NCBI GenBank assembly: GCA_036502025.1
Contig: DASXZJ010000144.1
Coordinates: 69,851 to 133,850 of the forward strand
DNA from: Bog-473 sp036502025
Lineage (GTDB): Bacteria; Actinomycetota; Acidimicrobiia; Acidimicrobiales; RAAP-2
Reading direction: 5' to 3'
Length of the DNA: 64,000 bases
Position numbers and translations under genes: made by a program
Notes under the pieces: model-generated
What the model was told of the DNA's origin: nothing
Database searches by the model: none
The model's input: only the letters and a program-made list of their open reading frames with translations
In this document: piece after piece, positions 27,314-34,746 of the stretch
Layout of the letters: every line of letters begins with the position of its first letter
Position numbering within the stretch: position 1 is the stretch's first letter

Positions 27314-27688
27314 CTAGGCGTCCGAATCGCCTCTGCCGGAGCTGGCGTCGGTGGCTGGTCGAATCGTCAAATATTCCGTAAGGCCGCTCACCTCGAGAAG
27401 ACGGCGCACGTTGGGCTGGGGTGAAAAGACGATCAACTCTCCACCCAGGGACTCAACCCTCTTGTGCTCGGCAACGATGACCGAGAGCCCGGTGGAATCA
27501 ATGAAAGCAAGGTCGGTGAGATCCAGCGCGACGTGTCGGACTCCGGCTCGAGACAGCTCGGCGAGTTGATTGAACAGTTGAGAGGCGGTGGACAGATCGA
27601 GTTCTCCTCTGAGCGCCACCAGTGCGTGCTGTTCCGCTCGTCGGATTTCGGTATCCAGCAAGGTCTTGCGCGATATCTCCAACGTCAT
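27314..27688 (-). CDS. STAS-domain protein (anti-sigma factor antagonist)
   Basis: A 124-residue single-domain protein. The STAS core reads HALVALRGELDLSTASQLFNQL, then LDLTDLAFIDSTGLSVIVAEHKRV; the Ser in DSTG is the usual phosphorylation site. Such proteins bind an anti-sigma kinase and so release a sigma factor. ATG 27688 has GGAGG seven bases upstream. No kinase or sigma gene adjoins it, so its partner is elsewhere. Confidence 0.88.
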   Translation of the reverse strand: MTLEISRKTLLDTEIRRAEQHALVALRGELDLSTASQLFNQLAELSRAGVRHVALDLTDLAFIDSTGLSVIVAEHKRVESLGGELIVFSPQPNVRRLLEVSGLTEYLTIRPATDASSGRGDSDA

Positions 27689-27789
27689 CGGCATGCCTCC
27701 AAACCTGAACAGTCCGGGAAGCGGTGACACTGCTATCGCTTGCGCCGCCTCCGAGCTTCTGTCTAACCCGGCGGTGAAACCATACGCAG

Positions 27790-28482
27790 ATGGTGGAAGC
27801 GATTCAAGGTCGATCAGAAACGGCTATTGCCGAACGCGGGTGGACAATCGGTAGGATCCGTGACGTGCCGGAGCCAACACGATCAGCGCGGGGCGAGAGA
27901 ACCCGAGAGGCTCTTCGCCGGGCCGCGCACGTGCGATTTCTCGCCCAGGGAGTCGAGGAGACTTCCGCCGAGCAGATCGCTGCCGATGCTGGCGTCTCCC
28001 TCCGCACGTTTTATCGGCACTTCGCGTCGAAGCAAGAACTTCTTTTCGGTGACTATGACGCGAGCCTGGACTGGTTCAGGTCTGCCCTGGAAATGAGACC
28101 GCGCGGGGAGTCAATGACACAGGCTGTCCTCGGGGCAATCTATTCATTTCCTTTCGATCATCGGAGCATGTACGAGATCGCTTCCTTGCGCGATCACGCC
28201 CTTGACCGGCAACGCATTGAGCGGCACGTCAACCAGGTTCAGGCTGAGTTTGCCGTCGAGCTCGAGCGTCACTTGATGTGCCAGGGCGAGCCCCTTGAGG
28301 GCGACGCCAGGTTCCTCTCCACGGTGACTGCTCAATGCGTCGCTGCCGCCACCTTTGCCGCAGTGAACGCCTGGATGAGCGGCGAACACAGCGATCTCGA
28401 CGAGCTGTCCCGGCTGACCGCGTTGGCCCTCAGCGTGGTCGAACGCGGCCTGGCCACCTTCACCCCGGCCGTCGAAATCTGA
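27790..28482 (+). CDS. TetR-family transcriptional regulator
   Basis: A TetR-type repressor. The HTH is in RRAAHVRFLAQGVEETSAEQIAADAGVSLRTFYRHFASKQELLF; the rest is helical and variable, as expected of a ligand domain. The start may be ATG 27790 or the GTG at 27865 (VPEPTRSARGERTREAL), which gives the more usual N-terminus. It lies 51 nt before the oxidoreductase gene, and a 14-bp inverted repeat in that gap has a near copy before the DUF2834 gene. That makes control of both genes likely. Confidence 0.87.
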   Translation: MVEAIQGRSETAIAERGWTIGRIRDVPEPTRSARGERTREALRRAAHVRFLAQGVEETSAEQIAADAGVSLRTFYRHFASKQELLFGDYDASLDWFRSALEMRPRGESMTQAVLGAIYSFPFDHRSMYEIASLRDHALDRQRIERHVNQVQAEFAVELERHLMCQGEPLEGDARFLSTVTAQCVAAATFAAVNAWMSGEHSDLDELSRLTALALSVVERGLATFTPAVEI

Positions 28483-28488
28483 GACAAA

Positions 28489-28502
28489 TGTCAAATTAGA
28501 CA
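28489..28502. promoter_or_regulatory. Putative TetR operator 1
   Basis: TGTCAAATTAGACA is a near-perfect palindrome (TGTC/GACA arms). Its right part can serve as a -35 (TAGACA), 17 nt before a TACGGT -10-like element at 28520-28525. It matches the site at 30573-30586 in 12 of 14 positions when that site is read on the minus strand. Confidence 0.6.
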
Positions 28503-28533
28503 CAACTGGCGAGCCTGGCTACGGTCTCCGCCG

Positions 28534-30099
28534 ATGTCCGATTTTGACGTCATCGTTATCGGCGCAGGTCACAATGGCCTTACCGCGGCCGCGGTGATGG
28601 CCCGAGGAGGACTGAACGTCCTCTGCCTGGAAAAGAATCACTTCATCGGCGGAATGTCGTCCACCAACGAGTTGACCCGGGGCTACCGGTTTGAGTTGGC
28701 CGGGTCGATCCAATTCCCGATCCCGAACGAGATCTACGACGATCTGGGTTTTGGTTCGTGCCCCATCTACGAACCCGAAGTCCAGTCAGCCAGCATCGGC
28801 CCTTCGGGCGAACCACCGATTCTCCTCTACAGCGACCCTGAACGACTCCTCGAACACCTGAGCGACAAGCTGGGTCTCGACGCGGTGATGGGAATGGCCG
28901 AAGTCGCAGGTTGGGCCGAGGCGCCCGCCAGAGCAATCGGGCGCTTCGACGTGCGTAAGCCGCCAAAGTCGCTTGACGAGATGTGGGCTTGCGCATCGAA
29001 CGAGGGCGAGCGCGAAGCCATTCGCACGGCAATGTTCGGCAGCGTGATGGACGTCATCGACCGCTTTCTACCGGATCGCGAGAAGCATGCTCAGGTTCGC
29101 AGCATGTTGAGTTTCCTCGCCGTCAACTCCACCTATCGAGGTCCGTATTCCCCGGGCAGTGCGCTCTGTCTGGCCTTCGCGCTGGCCTCTCCCGGAGAAG
29201 CGACGATGTCGAAGGTTAAAGGCGGCATCGGAGCGATGGCCGAACACGTCCGAGATATATTCGAACGGCACGGTGGCGAGCTGCGGCGACATGTCAAAGT
29301 CTCGAAGATCATCATCGCGGACGGCCGAGTCCAGGGGGTGGAGTGCAACGACGGTGAGGTAGTGACCGCTCCCGTGGTTGTTTCAAACCTCGATCCCACG
29401 GCCACCTTCACGCAATTGCTCAGCCGCGATGCGCTACCCGACTCGTTCACGCAACGGGTGGACGCGATCGACCACCGAGCCGCGTACTTTCAAATTCACT
29501 TTGCCCTCAGCGGACTACCGGAGTTCTCTGCCCCCTACGAGATGCTCAACGAGGGCTCCCTACGGCGCAATGTGACCCTCTTCGGCACGGCCGAACAGAT
29601 GCAACGCGACTACGAGGGCTGCGTCCGCGGCCTTGTGCCGGAATCACCCTCGTTCAACCTGGCCATACCGACACTCGACGATCCGAGTTTGGCGCCTCCT
29701 GGCAAACATGCCGCAAGCGGCTTCGCCTTCTACTTCCCGATCGCCACCACTCGGGCGGACCAAGGCCGTCTCCGGGACGACATGGCCAATCGAATCGTGG
29801 AGAAGATCGCCACGGTGGCGCCGAACTTCCCGGAACTGATTGACCGGCAGTTCAACTATCCGGCCTACACGTACGAGTTGATGTTCGGCTGTACGGGCGG
29901 AGACTTCACCCATGGGCTGCTACAGCCGGAATTCATGGGCCCATTCCGGCCGGGCCCGCGCGGCTGGGCCGACAGCCCGATACCCATCGACGGTCTGTAC
30001 CTTTGCGGTGCCGGTTGTCACGGGGGGCCCGGGATTACCTTCATCCCCGGCTACAACTGTGGCTACGCGGTGCTTGACGCCGCAGAGGGCCGGGTGTAA
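28534..30099 (+). CDS. FAD-dependent oxidoreductase, phytoene desaturase / PYROXD2-like
   Basis: A 521-residue flavoprotein. The dinucleotide-binding motif DVIVIGAGHNGLTAAAVMARGGLNVLCLEK opens it, and the C-terminal FAD region reads IDGLYLCGAGCHGGPGITFIPGYNCGYAVLDA. Between them lies the GGIGAMAEHVRDIFERHGGEL block shared by carotenoid desaturases and PYROXD2. The substrate is unknown; a terpenoid or other lipid is plausible. The gene follows the TetR gene and operator 1, and its 3' end overlaps the convergent DUF2834 gene by 37 nt. Confidence 0.88.
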   Translation: MSDFDVIVIGAGHNGLTAAAVMARGGLNVLCLEKNHFIGGMSSTNELTRGYRFELAGSIQFPIPNEIYDDLGFGSCPIYEPEVQSASIGPSGEPPILLYSDPERLLEHLSDKLGLDAVMGMAEVAGWAEAPARAIGRFDVRKPPKSLDEMWACASNEGEREAIRTAMFGSVMDVIDRFLPDREKHAQVRSMLSFLAVNSTYRGPYSPGSALCLAFALASPGEATMSKVKGGIGAMAEHVRDIFERHGGELRRHVKVSKIIIADGRVQGVECNDGEVVTAPVVVSNLDPTATFTQLLSRDALPDSFTQRVDAIDHRAAYFQIHFALSGLPEFSAPYEMLNEGSLRRNVTLFGTAEQMQRDYEGCVRGLVPESPSFNLAIPTLDDPSLAPPGKHAASGFAFYFPIATTRADQGRLRDDMANRIVEKIATVAPNFPELIDRQFNYPAYTYELMFGCTGGDFTHGLLQPEFMGPFRPGPRGWADSPIPIDGLYLCGAGCHGGPGITFIPGYNCGYAVLDAAEGRV

Positions 30100-30524
30100 C
30101 GGATCTGTCGCTCTACGAAGGCCAGGTACATCGCCATGGAGAAGGCGAGGCTGGTGAAGAGACTCATCACGAAGAAGATCCACGGGATCCGCAGACCCCT
30201 TCTTCGTCCATCAACGATCGTCCACAGCGGCAGCAGGACGACATTGACGATGGTGTAGTCCTGCGCGGCCGAGTCCGATGCCCAGTTGCTGAAGAGTGCC
30301 TTGATGTAGTTGACATAGCTCGCCTTATGCCCGTAGAGGTGGACGTAGCGGACATTGAAATACCAGCCGAGACCGAGCGACACCAGGCCCACGAAGTAGA
30401 ACACCCCTTCGAGAGCCGAGATCCGACCGGCTCCGCCGCCGACGAAAAGTCGGCGGTTGACGTAGAAGGCGAGGGCGGTGCTCAGCACACCGAGAATGCC
30501 GTAATAGAGAAGTTGACTCGTCAT
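30063..30524 (-). CDS. DUF2834-type membrane protein
   Basis: A 153-residue protein with four hydrophobic segments (LLYYGILGVLSTALAF, GVFYFVGLVSLGLGWYF, IVNVVLLPLWTIV, IPWIFFVMSLFTSLAFSMAMYLAF). It resembles DUF2834 membrane proteins of unknown function. ATG 30524 has GGGAGGGG just upstream. TATAAA on the minus strand (30564-30569 region) is a good -10, placed next to operator 2. It therefore probably shares TetR control with the oxidoreductase it converges on. Confidence 0.78.
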   Translation of the reverse strand: MTSQLLYYGILGVLSTALAFYVNRRLFVGGGAGRISALEGVFYFVGLVSLGLGWYFNVRYVHLYGHKASYVNYIKALFSNWASDSAAQDYTIVNVVLLPLWTIVDGRRRGLRIPWIFFVMSLFTSLAFSMAMYLAFVERQIRYTRPSAASSTA

Positions 30525-30572
30525 TTCCCCTCCCTGCCCCCCTCCCGGCAGGCTGCCACGTAGGTTTATATG

Positions 30573-30586
30573 TGTCAATTTTGACA
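30573..30586. promoter_or_regulatory. Putative TetR operator 2
   Basis: TGTCAATTTTGACA, a 14-bp inverted repeat almost identical to the site at 28489-28502. It sits 49 nt before the DUF2834 start, next to the TATAAA-like -10 on the minus strand, where binding would block transcription. Confidence 0.6.
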
Positions 30587-30707
30587 GTTGTGGCGGCCCG
30601 ACCCGGAACTCCGATCGGAAGGTCCGGCGAAGGCCCCGGAACCAAATCGCTGGGAATGATCAGCCGATGGATAGTGACGTGAGGCGCTCGCCCCGGAGCA
30701 CAACCAG

Positions 30708-30719
30708 CCGCAATTGCGG
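30708..30719. repeat. 12-bp perfect palindrome
   Basis: CCGCAATTGCGG lies in the 218-nt gap between the DUF2834 and msrA genes, 86 nt downstream of the msrA stop. Too short and isolated to assign a role. Confidence 0.3.
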
Positions 30720-30804
30720 TGAGAAACCCATCACGGGTTCTGTGATCGGACCGGGAGAAGGACCCTGATGCGCTGTTCGCCGAAGTTGGTGGTTTCGAAC
30801 ACGA

Positions 30805-31326
30805 CTAAGTGGTTAGGGCGTCACTCCGATGCGGCAGCACCCAACCTGGGCGGGGGAAGTGACAGGTGTACCCATTGGGGTAGTGCTCGAGATAGTCCTG
30901 GTGCTCGGGCTCTGCCTCCCAGAATGGCCCAGCTGCAGCAACCTCAGTGACAACGGTGCCCGGCCACAGGCCGGACGCTTCGACGTCAGCGATGGTGTCC
31001 TGGGCTATCCGACGCTGCTCGTCATCGACGTAGAAGATCGCCGATCGGTAGCTTGTGCCGCGGTCGTTGCCCTGGCGGTTCAGGGTCGTGGGGTCGTGTA
31101 TCTGGAAGAAGAACTCGAGCACCTCACGGTACGACGTCTGATCCGGGTCGAAGGTGATCTCGATCGCCTCGGCATGGGATCCATGATTCCGGTACGTCGC
31201 GTTGGCGACATCGCCCCCGGTGTACCCCACTCTCGTCGACAGGATGCCAGGGCGCTTCCGGATCAGGTCTTGCATCCCCCAGAAGCAACCACCAGCCAGG
31301 ATCGCCTTTTCCGTCTTACCACTCAC
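30805..31326 (-). CDS. msrA: Peptide-methionine (S)-S-oxide reductase MsrA
   Basis: A 173-residue enzyme that reduces methionine-S-sulfoxide in proteins. The catalytic motif GGCFWG has Cys14. Other family blocks are VGYTGG, YRNHGSHAEAIEITFDP, IHDPTTLNRQGNDRGTSYRSAIF and EAEPEHQDYL. A second Cys (YTCHFP) near the C-terminus is the probable resolving residue. It begins at a GTG with GGAGG six bases upstream. No msrB is adjacent. Confidence 0.95.
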   Translation of the reverse strand: MSGKTEKAILAGGCFWGMQDLIRKRPGILSTRVGYTGGDVANATYRNHGSHAEAIEITFDPDQTSYREVLEFFFQIHDPTTLNRQGNDRGTSYRSAIFYVDDEQRRIAQDTIADVEASGLWPGTVVTEVAAAGPFWEAEPEHQDYLEHYPNGYTCHFPRPGWVLPHRSDALTT

Positions 31327-31714
31327 TTCACGCCTCCTTGTCTCTCACGGTCTGCAGGAAGATCATGGGCCCGTGCCGCTCGCACCTATAGACCCAACAA
31401 GAGATGCTAGGAGGTGAGCTGCCCACGACAGTTACAACACCCCTTGACCCAACTTCATTTCCTCATGGGATGCCGGTCCCAGACCGCACTGCTTCTCCAG
31501 CTATGGCGGCTTCGCCGATTACGCTGAAGTTGCGCATCGCCTTCGACGGCGCCTTCCGAGGTGCGCCGCGAGCCGTCCTCAACGACCCTTTGGGAGCGCC
31601 TGAATGGCGGAGGCAATTCGCAGAGCCCATGCCGGGTAGGGACATCCTCAGAATCTGACCCGTGACGCTGGCGCCGCACCGCGAATGCCCACTGGCGGCG
31701 GTCAGACACGATTC
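31327..31714. other. Gap between msrA and the stress-protein gene, no supported gene
   Basis: 388 nt. Open frames on both strands (for example 31404-31658 plus and 31463-31645 minus) are short, Arg/Pro-rich and match no family I know. The msrA promoter should lie within the first 100 nt. Confidence 0.5.
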
Positions 31715-32200
31715 TCAATCGCTTGCTGCGAGGTGTTCTGGAGCAATGAGGACCGGGCGGCGGGCGTGCGACGCCAGGGTGTGCGAGACACTGCCAAGCA
31801 AGGTGCTTCGTAGGACGCCCCGACCCCGTTGGCCGCATACGATCAGGCGGGCCGAGAGGCGGTCGGCCGTCTCCAAGATTGCCCTGGGAATACCCTCGAG
31901 GGACTCCTCGATCATCGGTGAGGCCTTGTATCCGTGCTCGCTCGCTCGGAGCGCCCCCTCTTCGGCAACTGATCTTGCATAGGACTCCTCCTCGGCATCC
32001 AAGTCCCCGCCGCCCGTCGTCGTGCCCGCCGCGAAGGCGCCGGCGAGTGCCAACCGCGTTGCGACGGTTTCCCAAACCGTCAGGACCACAACGTCCACCG
32101 GTCGGGCGACCAGGTCCGCCGCGGCTCTCATCGCTTCTCGCGACCCGTCAGACCCGTCGAAGCAGAACAGCACGGGACCACTTTGGCTTCCACCTGTCAT
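31715..32200 (-). CDS. Universal stress protein
   Basis: A 161-residue UspA-family protein. The N-terminal strand VLFCFDGSDGSREAM and the C-terminal nucleotide-binding signature CGQRGRGVLRSTLLGSVSHTLASHARRPVLI (the G-2x-G-9x-G-S/T pattern) suggest it binds ATP. ATG 32200 has GGAGGAG close upstream. Such proteins aid survival under starvation or oxidative stress; it neighbours msrA, a repair enzyme for oxidised proteins. Confidence 0.92.
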   Translation of the reverse strand: MTGGSQSGPVLFCFDGSDGSREAMRAAADLVARPVDVVVLTVWETVATRLALAGAFAAGTTTGGGDLDAEEESYARSVAEEGALRASEHGYKASPMIEESLEGIPRAILETADRLSARLIVCGQRGRGVLRSTLLGSVSHTLASHARRPVLIAPEHLAASD

Positions 32201-32371
32201 GACTCCTCCACCTTTCTCCTCTGCAAGATCTCGGGCACTTCCGAGGCCGGCAATTTACGCGGCCCACATCAACGTTTTCGCGGCCCGTCGTGCGACACCG
32301 AAGGACCTTCCAATTTCATCGACACGACGATTCCGTAAAGATAGTCACCCAAGTTCTCCCGACCCCTCTTT

Positions 32372-32569
32372 TCAGGGCTGGCCCCTTTGCGCAGGTCCGG
32401 CACACGACGGGCAGCGGACCTCCTCTTCGAGGACCTGCTCGATCGTCAACGCGACCTTCGGTCCGATCCGTTGGTAGTTCAGGACGCGGACATCTTTGAG
32501 ACCCACCAGGGCGGCGAGGATCTCGTTAGGGTGGCTAAGGACGAAGGTGCTTCTTGTTTTTAGGCTCAC
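32372..32569 (-). pseudogene. ISL3-family transposase, N-terminal fragment
   Basis: A 65-codon frame containing ILAALVGLKDVRVLNYQRIG and VEEEVRCPSC-type residues (QVLEEEVRCPSCAGPAQ): the start and first zinc-binding CxxC of ISL3 transposases, normally about 400 residues long. The frame stops at 32372 before the second CxxC and the DDE domain. Further on, the minus strand around 32273-32342 could encode a short HTH-like piece (VDEIGRSFGVARRAAKTL), perhaps a displaced scrap of the same gene. Confidence 0.6.
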
Positions 32570-32645
32570 ACCAAAAGCTTGAAGCGCCTTCGCCTAATTC
32601 TGGGGGACCTCCCGCCAAGCAACTCCCCGCTGACGTCCGAAGAGC
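32372..32645 (-). mobile_element. Remnant of an ISL3-family insertion sequence
   Basis: On the minus strand the stretch ending at 32645 begins GGCTCTTCGGACGTCAG, which resembles the terminal repeats of ISL3-family elements (GGCTCTTC ends). About 75 nt further in starts a frame encoding the N-terminus of an ISL3 transposase. No matching right end is visible down to 32200, so the element is truncated. It lies 38 nt from the tRNA-Gly gene. Confidence 0.5.
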
Positions 32646-32683
32646 CCCATAACAGTGGTCGCCCAAACGGGGTTCTGGCCAAA

Positions 32684-32758
32684 TGGAGCGGAAGACGGGA
32701 TTCGAACCCGCGACCCCAACCTTGGCAAGGTTGTGCGCTACCGCTGCGCCACTTCCGC
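32684..32758 (-). tRNA. tRNA-Gly (anticodon GCC)
   Basis: On the minus strand the acceptor arm GCGGAAG pairs with CTTCCGC. The anticodon arm is CAACC-TTGCCAA-GGTTG with anticodon GCC, and the T arm contains GGTTCGAATCCC. A discriminator T and an encoded CCA follow (32684-32687). All arms pair, so it looks functional. Confidence 0.95.
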
Positions 32759-32886
32759 GTGGACTGCAAAGACTACCGCGGCCCGGGCTCGGCATGCGAA
32801 AGGCAATCTCCGAACCCGCCGACCCACCTTGAGCTTCCCAGTCTGCCGCAGCACGCCGGAAATCCAGTTCCCTGGCCCGAGCTGCA

Positions 32887-34674
32887 TCACCCCCAAACCC
32901 GGACCCAATCGATACGGGTGGTTGCTGGAAGGGGTGTGGTTCCCGGCTCATAGGAATCACCCTGGGTCCCGAGTGCCTGGGTAAGGGCCAGGAAAAACGG
33001 CTGATCAAAGGGCTGGGGCGCTACGAGAGGTGCTGCCGGAATCGGGTGGTCAACTAGGCAGACAGCCCCGTTGTACAGCACCGTGATCGACGTGGGCGTC
33101 CACTCCAATCCATAGGTGTTGAAACCGTATTGATTTATTTCACAGTCATATGCAGTGACGTTCGGATCTGCGGTGCCCGCGTTGTAGTGGATGTAGGGGA
33201 TATCAAGGGCTGAAAAGACGCTGTAGGACTCGGCGAAGTCCAACTCCCCCGAATCGGGCCACGTACTGCCGTACTTCGCGCTGTTCTGCGGCCACAACCA
33301 GAACGTTTCCTGCAACCCCTGAATGGCGGCCGCGGGGAGCTGCGCACGAACCTCAAACACTCCAAACGCCTGACTGAACAGGCCATCGGTCGACACCATG
33401 CCAGAGGTGAAGGACGTCATGAAATTGCCAAATGGATCGCTGCAGGTGATCGGGGACGTCTCCTGGCGTGCCACCAGATCCAAATATCCGTCAGCCACAA
33501 ATACGTTGTTGGGACTACTTACGTAGCACACGGTGGATGTGCCTGAGCCAGTCGTGTAGCCACTATTGAAAGTCTGCTGCATCACCCACTTGCTTTCGTC
33601 GAGAGACGACTCGTTGAACTCATCATCGAATGTGCAGGCGAATGACCCCGTGACTCCCAACGGGACTGATCCGCTGCAGTCGTTCGCTCCGCCCGTCGCC
33701 ACTTGACCAGGGGGACTCGTCGTAGTGGTGGTCGTCGGTTCCGATGGAGGCGTGGTTGGAAGAGTGATCTTTGGCGGTGCAGGAAAGGTAACTGAGCTGC
33801 CATCCGCTTCCACCAAGGAATAGGCACCGGACTGCGGATCAACGATCATGCCGATAACAGCAACTCCCCGACCGCCCAATGATCCTAGGAATCCGGCATC
33901 ACCGAAGTTGAACACCCCACCGTCGGAACCCACCAGCCAGTACCCCTCTCCATCGGGCGAGGGAGCCACTGCAACAATGGGATCATCAAGGCGCATCGCG
34001 CCGGTCGAGCCACGGAAAGTCGCATCGCCAAACGAGAAGATGCCGCCGTCGGAGGCCACCAGCCAGTAGCCACCACCGTGAGTGGTGCTGGCCATTCCCA
34101 CAATCGGCTTGTTGAGTCGGATCGAGCCGGTGGAGCCGTAGAACTTGGCATCGCCAAACGAGAAGATGCCGCCGTCGGAGGCCACCAGCCAGTAGCCACC
34201 ACCGTCAGCGGTGCTGCCCATTCCCACAATCGGCCTGTTGAGATGAAGTACTGACGAATCGGCTGAGTCAATGGGTCCGACTCCATCATGGGAGGTGACA
34301 ACGCCGGCACCAGTCACGGTCCAATAGCCGCCAGCGGGGTCGGCAGCCATCATGGTCCCCCCGCCGTAAAAGGGCTGGGCCACCGCTCCTTGAGCGATAA
34401 CCGTGGGTGCGGCTCCAACCGCGAGCACAAGAGATCCAGAAGCGGCACATACCGCCATTAGTAGGGCAACGGCGACAGGAACTCGCTTATCCGTCAGCCC
34501 GCTGCCGGACGGTCGCAGGCGCGACTCAATGAGAGCGACGATCGACGATGTTCTGTCCTTCCCACGGCCTGGACCTGACACGCGGTCATGGTGGACGGAC
34601 GACCCGCTAACCGGTAGGAGGCCATCGCTCGCGTATGGTGCTGTCCCCACCCAGCGAGTATCCGCCCCCAACAT
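32887..34674 (-). CDS. Exported GH16 glycoside hydrolase with 42-residue repeats
   Basis: Exported protein of up to 595 residues. After a hydrophobic signal (VAVALLMAVCAASGSLVLAVGA, about 67-92) come four copies, the last diverged, of a 42-residue repeat (about 116-295). A Thr/Pro linker follows, then a GH16 domain (about 345-595) with the catalytic motif ELDFAE (Glu477, Asp479, Glu482). It should cleave beta-1,3/1,4-glucans or galactans outside the cell. Trp-rich blocks (ETFWLWPQN, YGLEWTPTSITVLYNG) fit laminarinase-like members. The start is uncertain: ATG 34674 leaves 65 residues before the signal; a GTG at 34581 is an alternative. It shares its repeats with the genes at 37507 and 39352. 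Confidence 0.85.
   Translation of the reverse strand: MLGADTRWVGTAPYASDGLLPVSGSSVHHDRVSGPGRGKDRTSSIVALIESRLRPSGSGLTDKRVPVAVALLMAVCAASGSLVLAVGAAPTVIAQGAVAQPFYGGGTMMAADPAGGYWTVTGAGVVTSHDGVGPIDSADSSVLHLNRPIVGMGSTADGGGYWLVASDGGIFSFGDAKFYGSTGSIRLNKPIVGMASTTHGGGYWLVASDGGIFSFGDATFRGSTGAMRLDDPIVAVAPSPDGEGYWLVGSDGGVFNFGDAGFLGSLGGRGVAVIGMIVDPQSGAYSLVEADGSSVTFPAPPKITLPTTPPSEPTTTTTTSPPGQVATGGANDCSGSVPLGVTGSFACTFDDEFNESSLDESKWVMQQTFNSGYTTGSGTSTVCYVSSPNNVFVADGYLDLVARQETSPITCSDPFGNFMTSFTSGMVSTDGLFSQAFGVFEVRAQLPAAAIQGLQETFWLWPQNSAKYGSTWPDSGELDFAESYSVFSALDIPYIHYNAGTADPNVTAYDCEINQYGFNTYGLEWTPTSITVLYNGAVCLVDHPIPAAPLVAPQPFDQPFFLALTQALGTQGDSYEPGTTPLPATTRIDWVRVWG
34022..34205. repeat. Direct repeat inside the GH16 gene
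   Basis: A 58-nt stretch at 34022-34079 recurs without change at 34148-34205, offset 126 nt (42 codons). It encodes the YWLVASDGGIFSFGDA core. Exact identity at silent positions points to recent duplication or gene conversion. Confidence 0.8.
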
Positions 34675-34746
34675 CCCTCGCCCGTCTCACCGCGCGGCTG
34701 GAGGACTGTAGGAAAGAGTGCCCACGTGCGCTTAGCGCGTGCAGTG

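Noticed and set aside
31404..31658. 84-codon plus-strand frame in the msrA-usp gap
   Set aside because: No ribosome site, Pro/Ala/Arg-rich, no recognisable motif.
32273..32342. Second piece of the ISL3 transposase (HTH-like, 29 codons)
   Set aside because: Too short and only loosely HTH-like; mentioned as a possibility with the fragment but not annotated.
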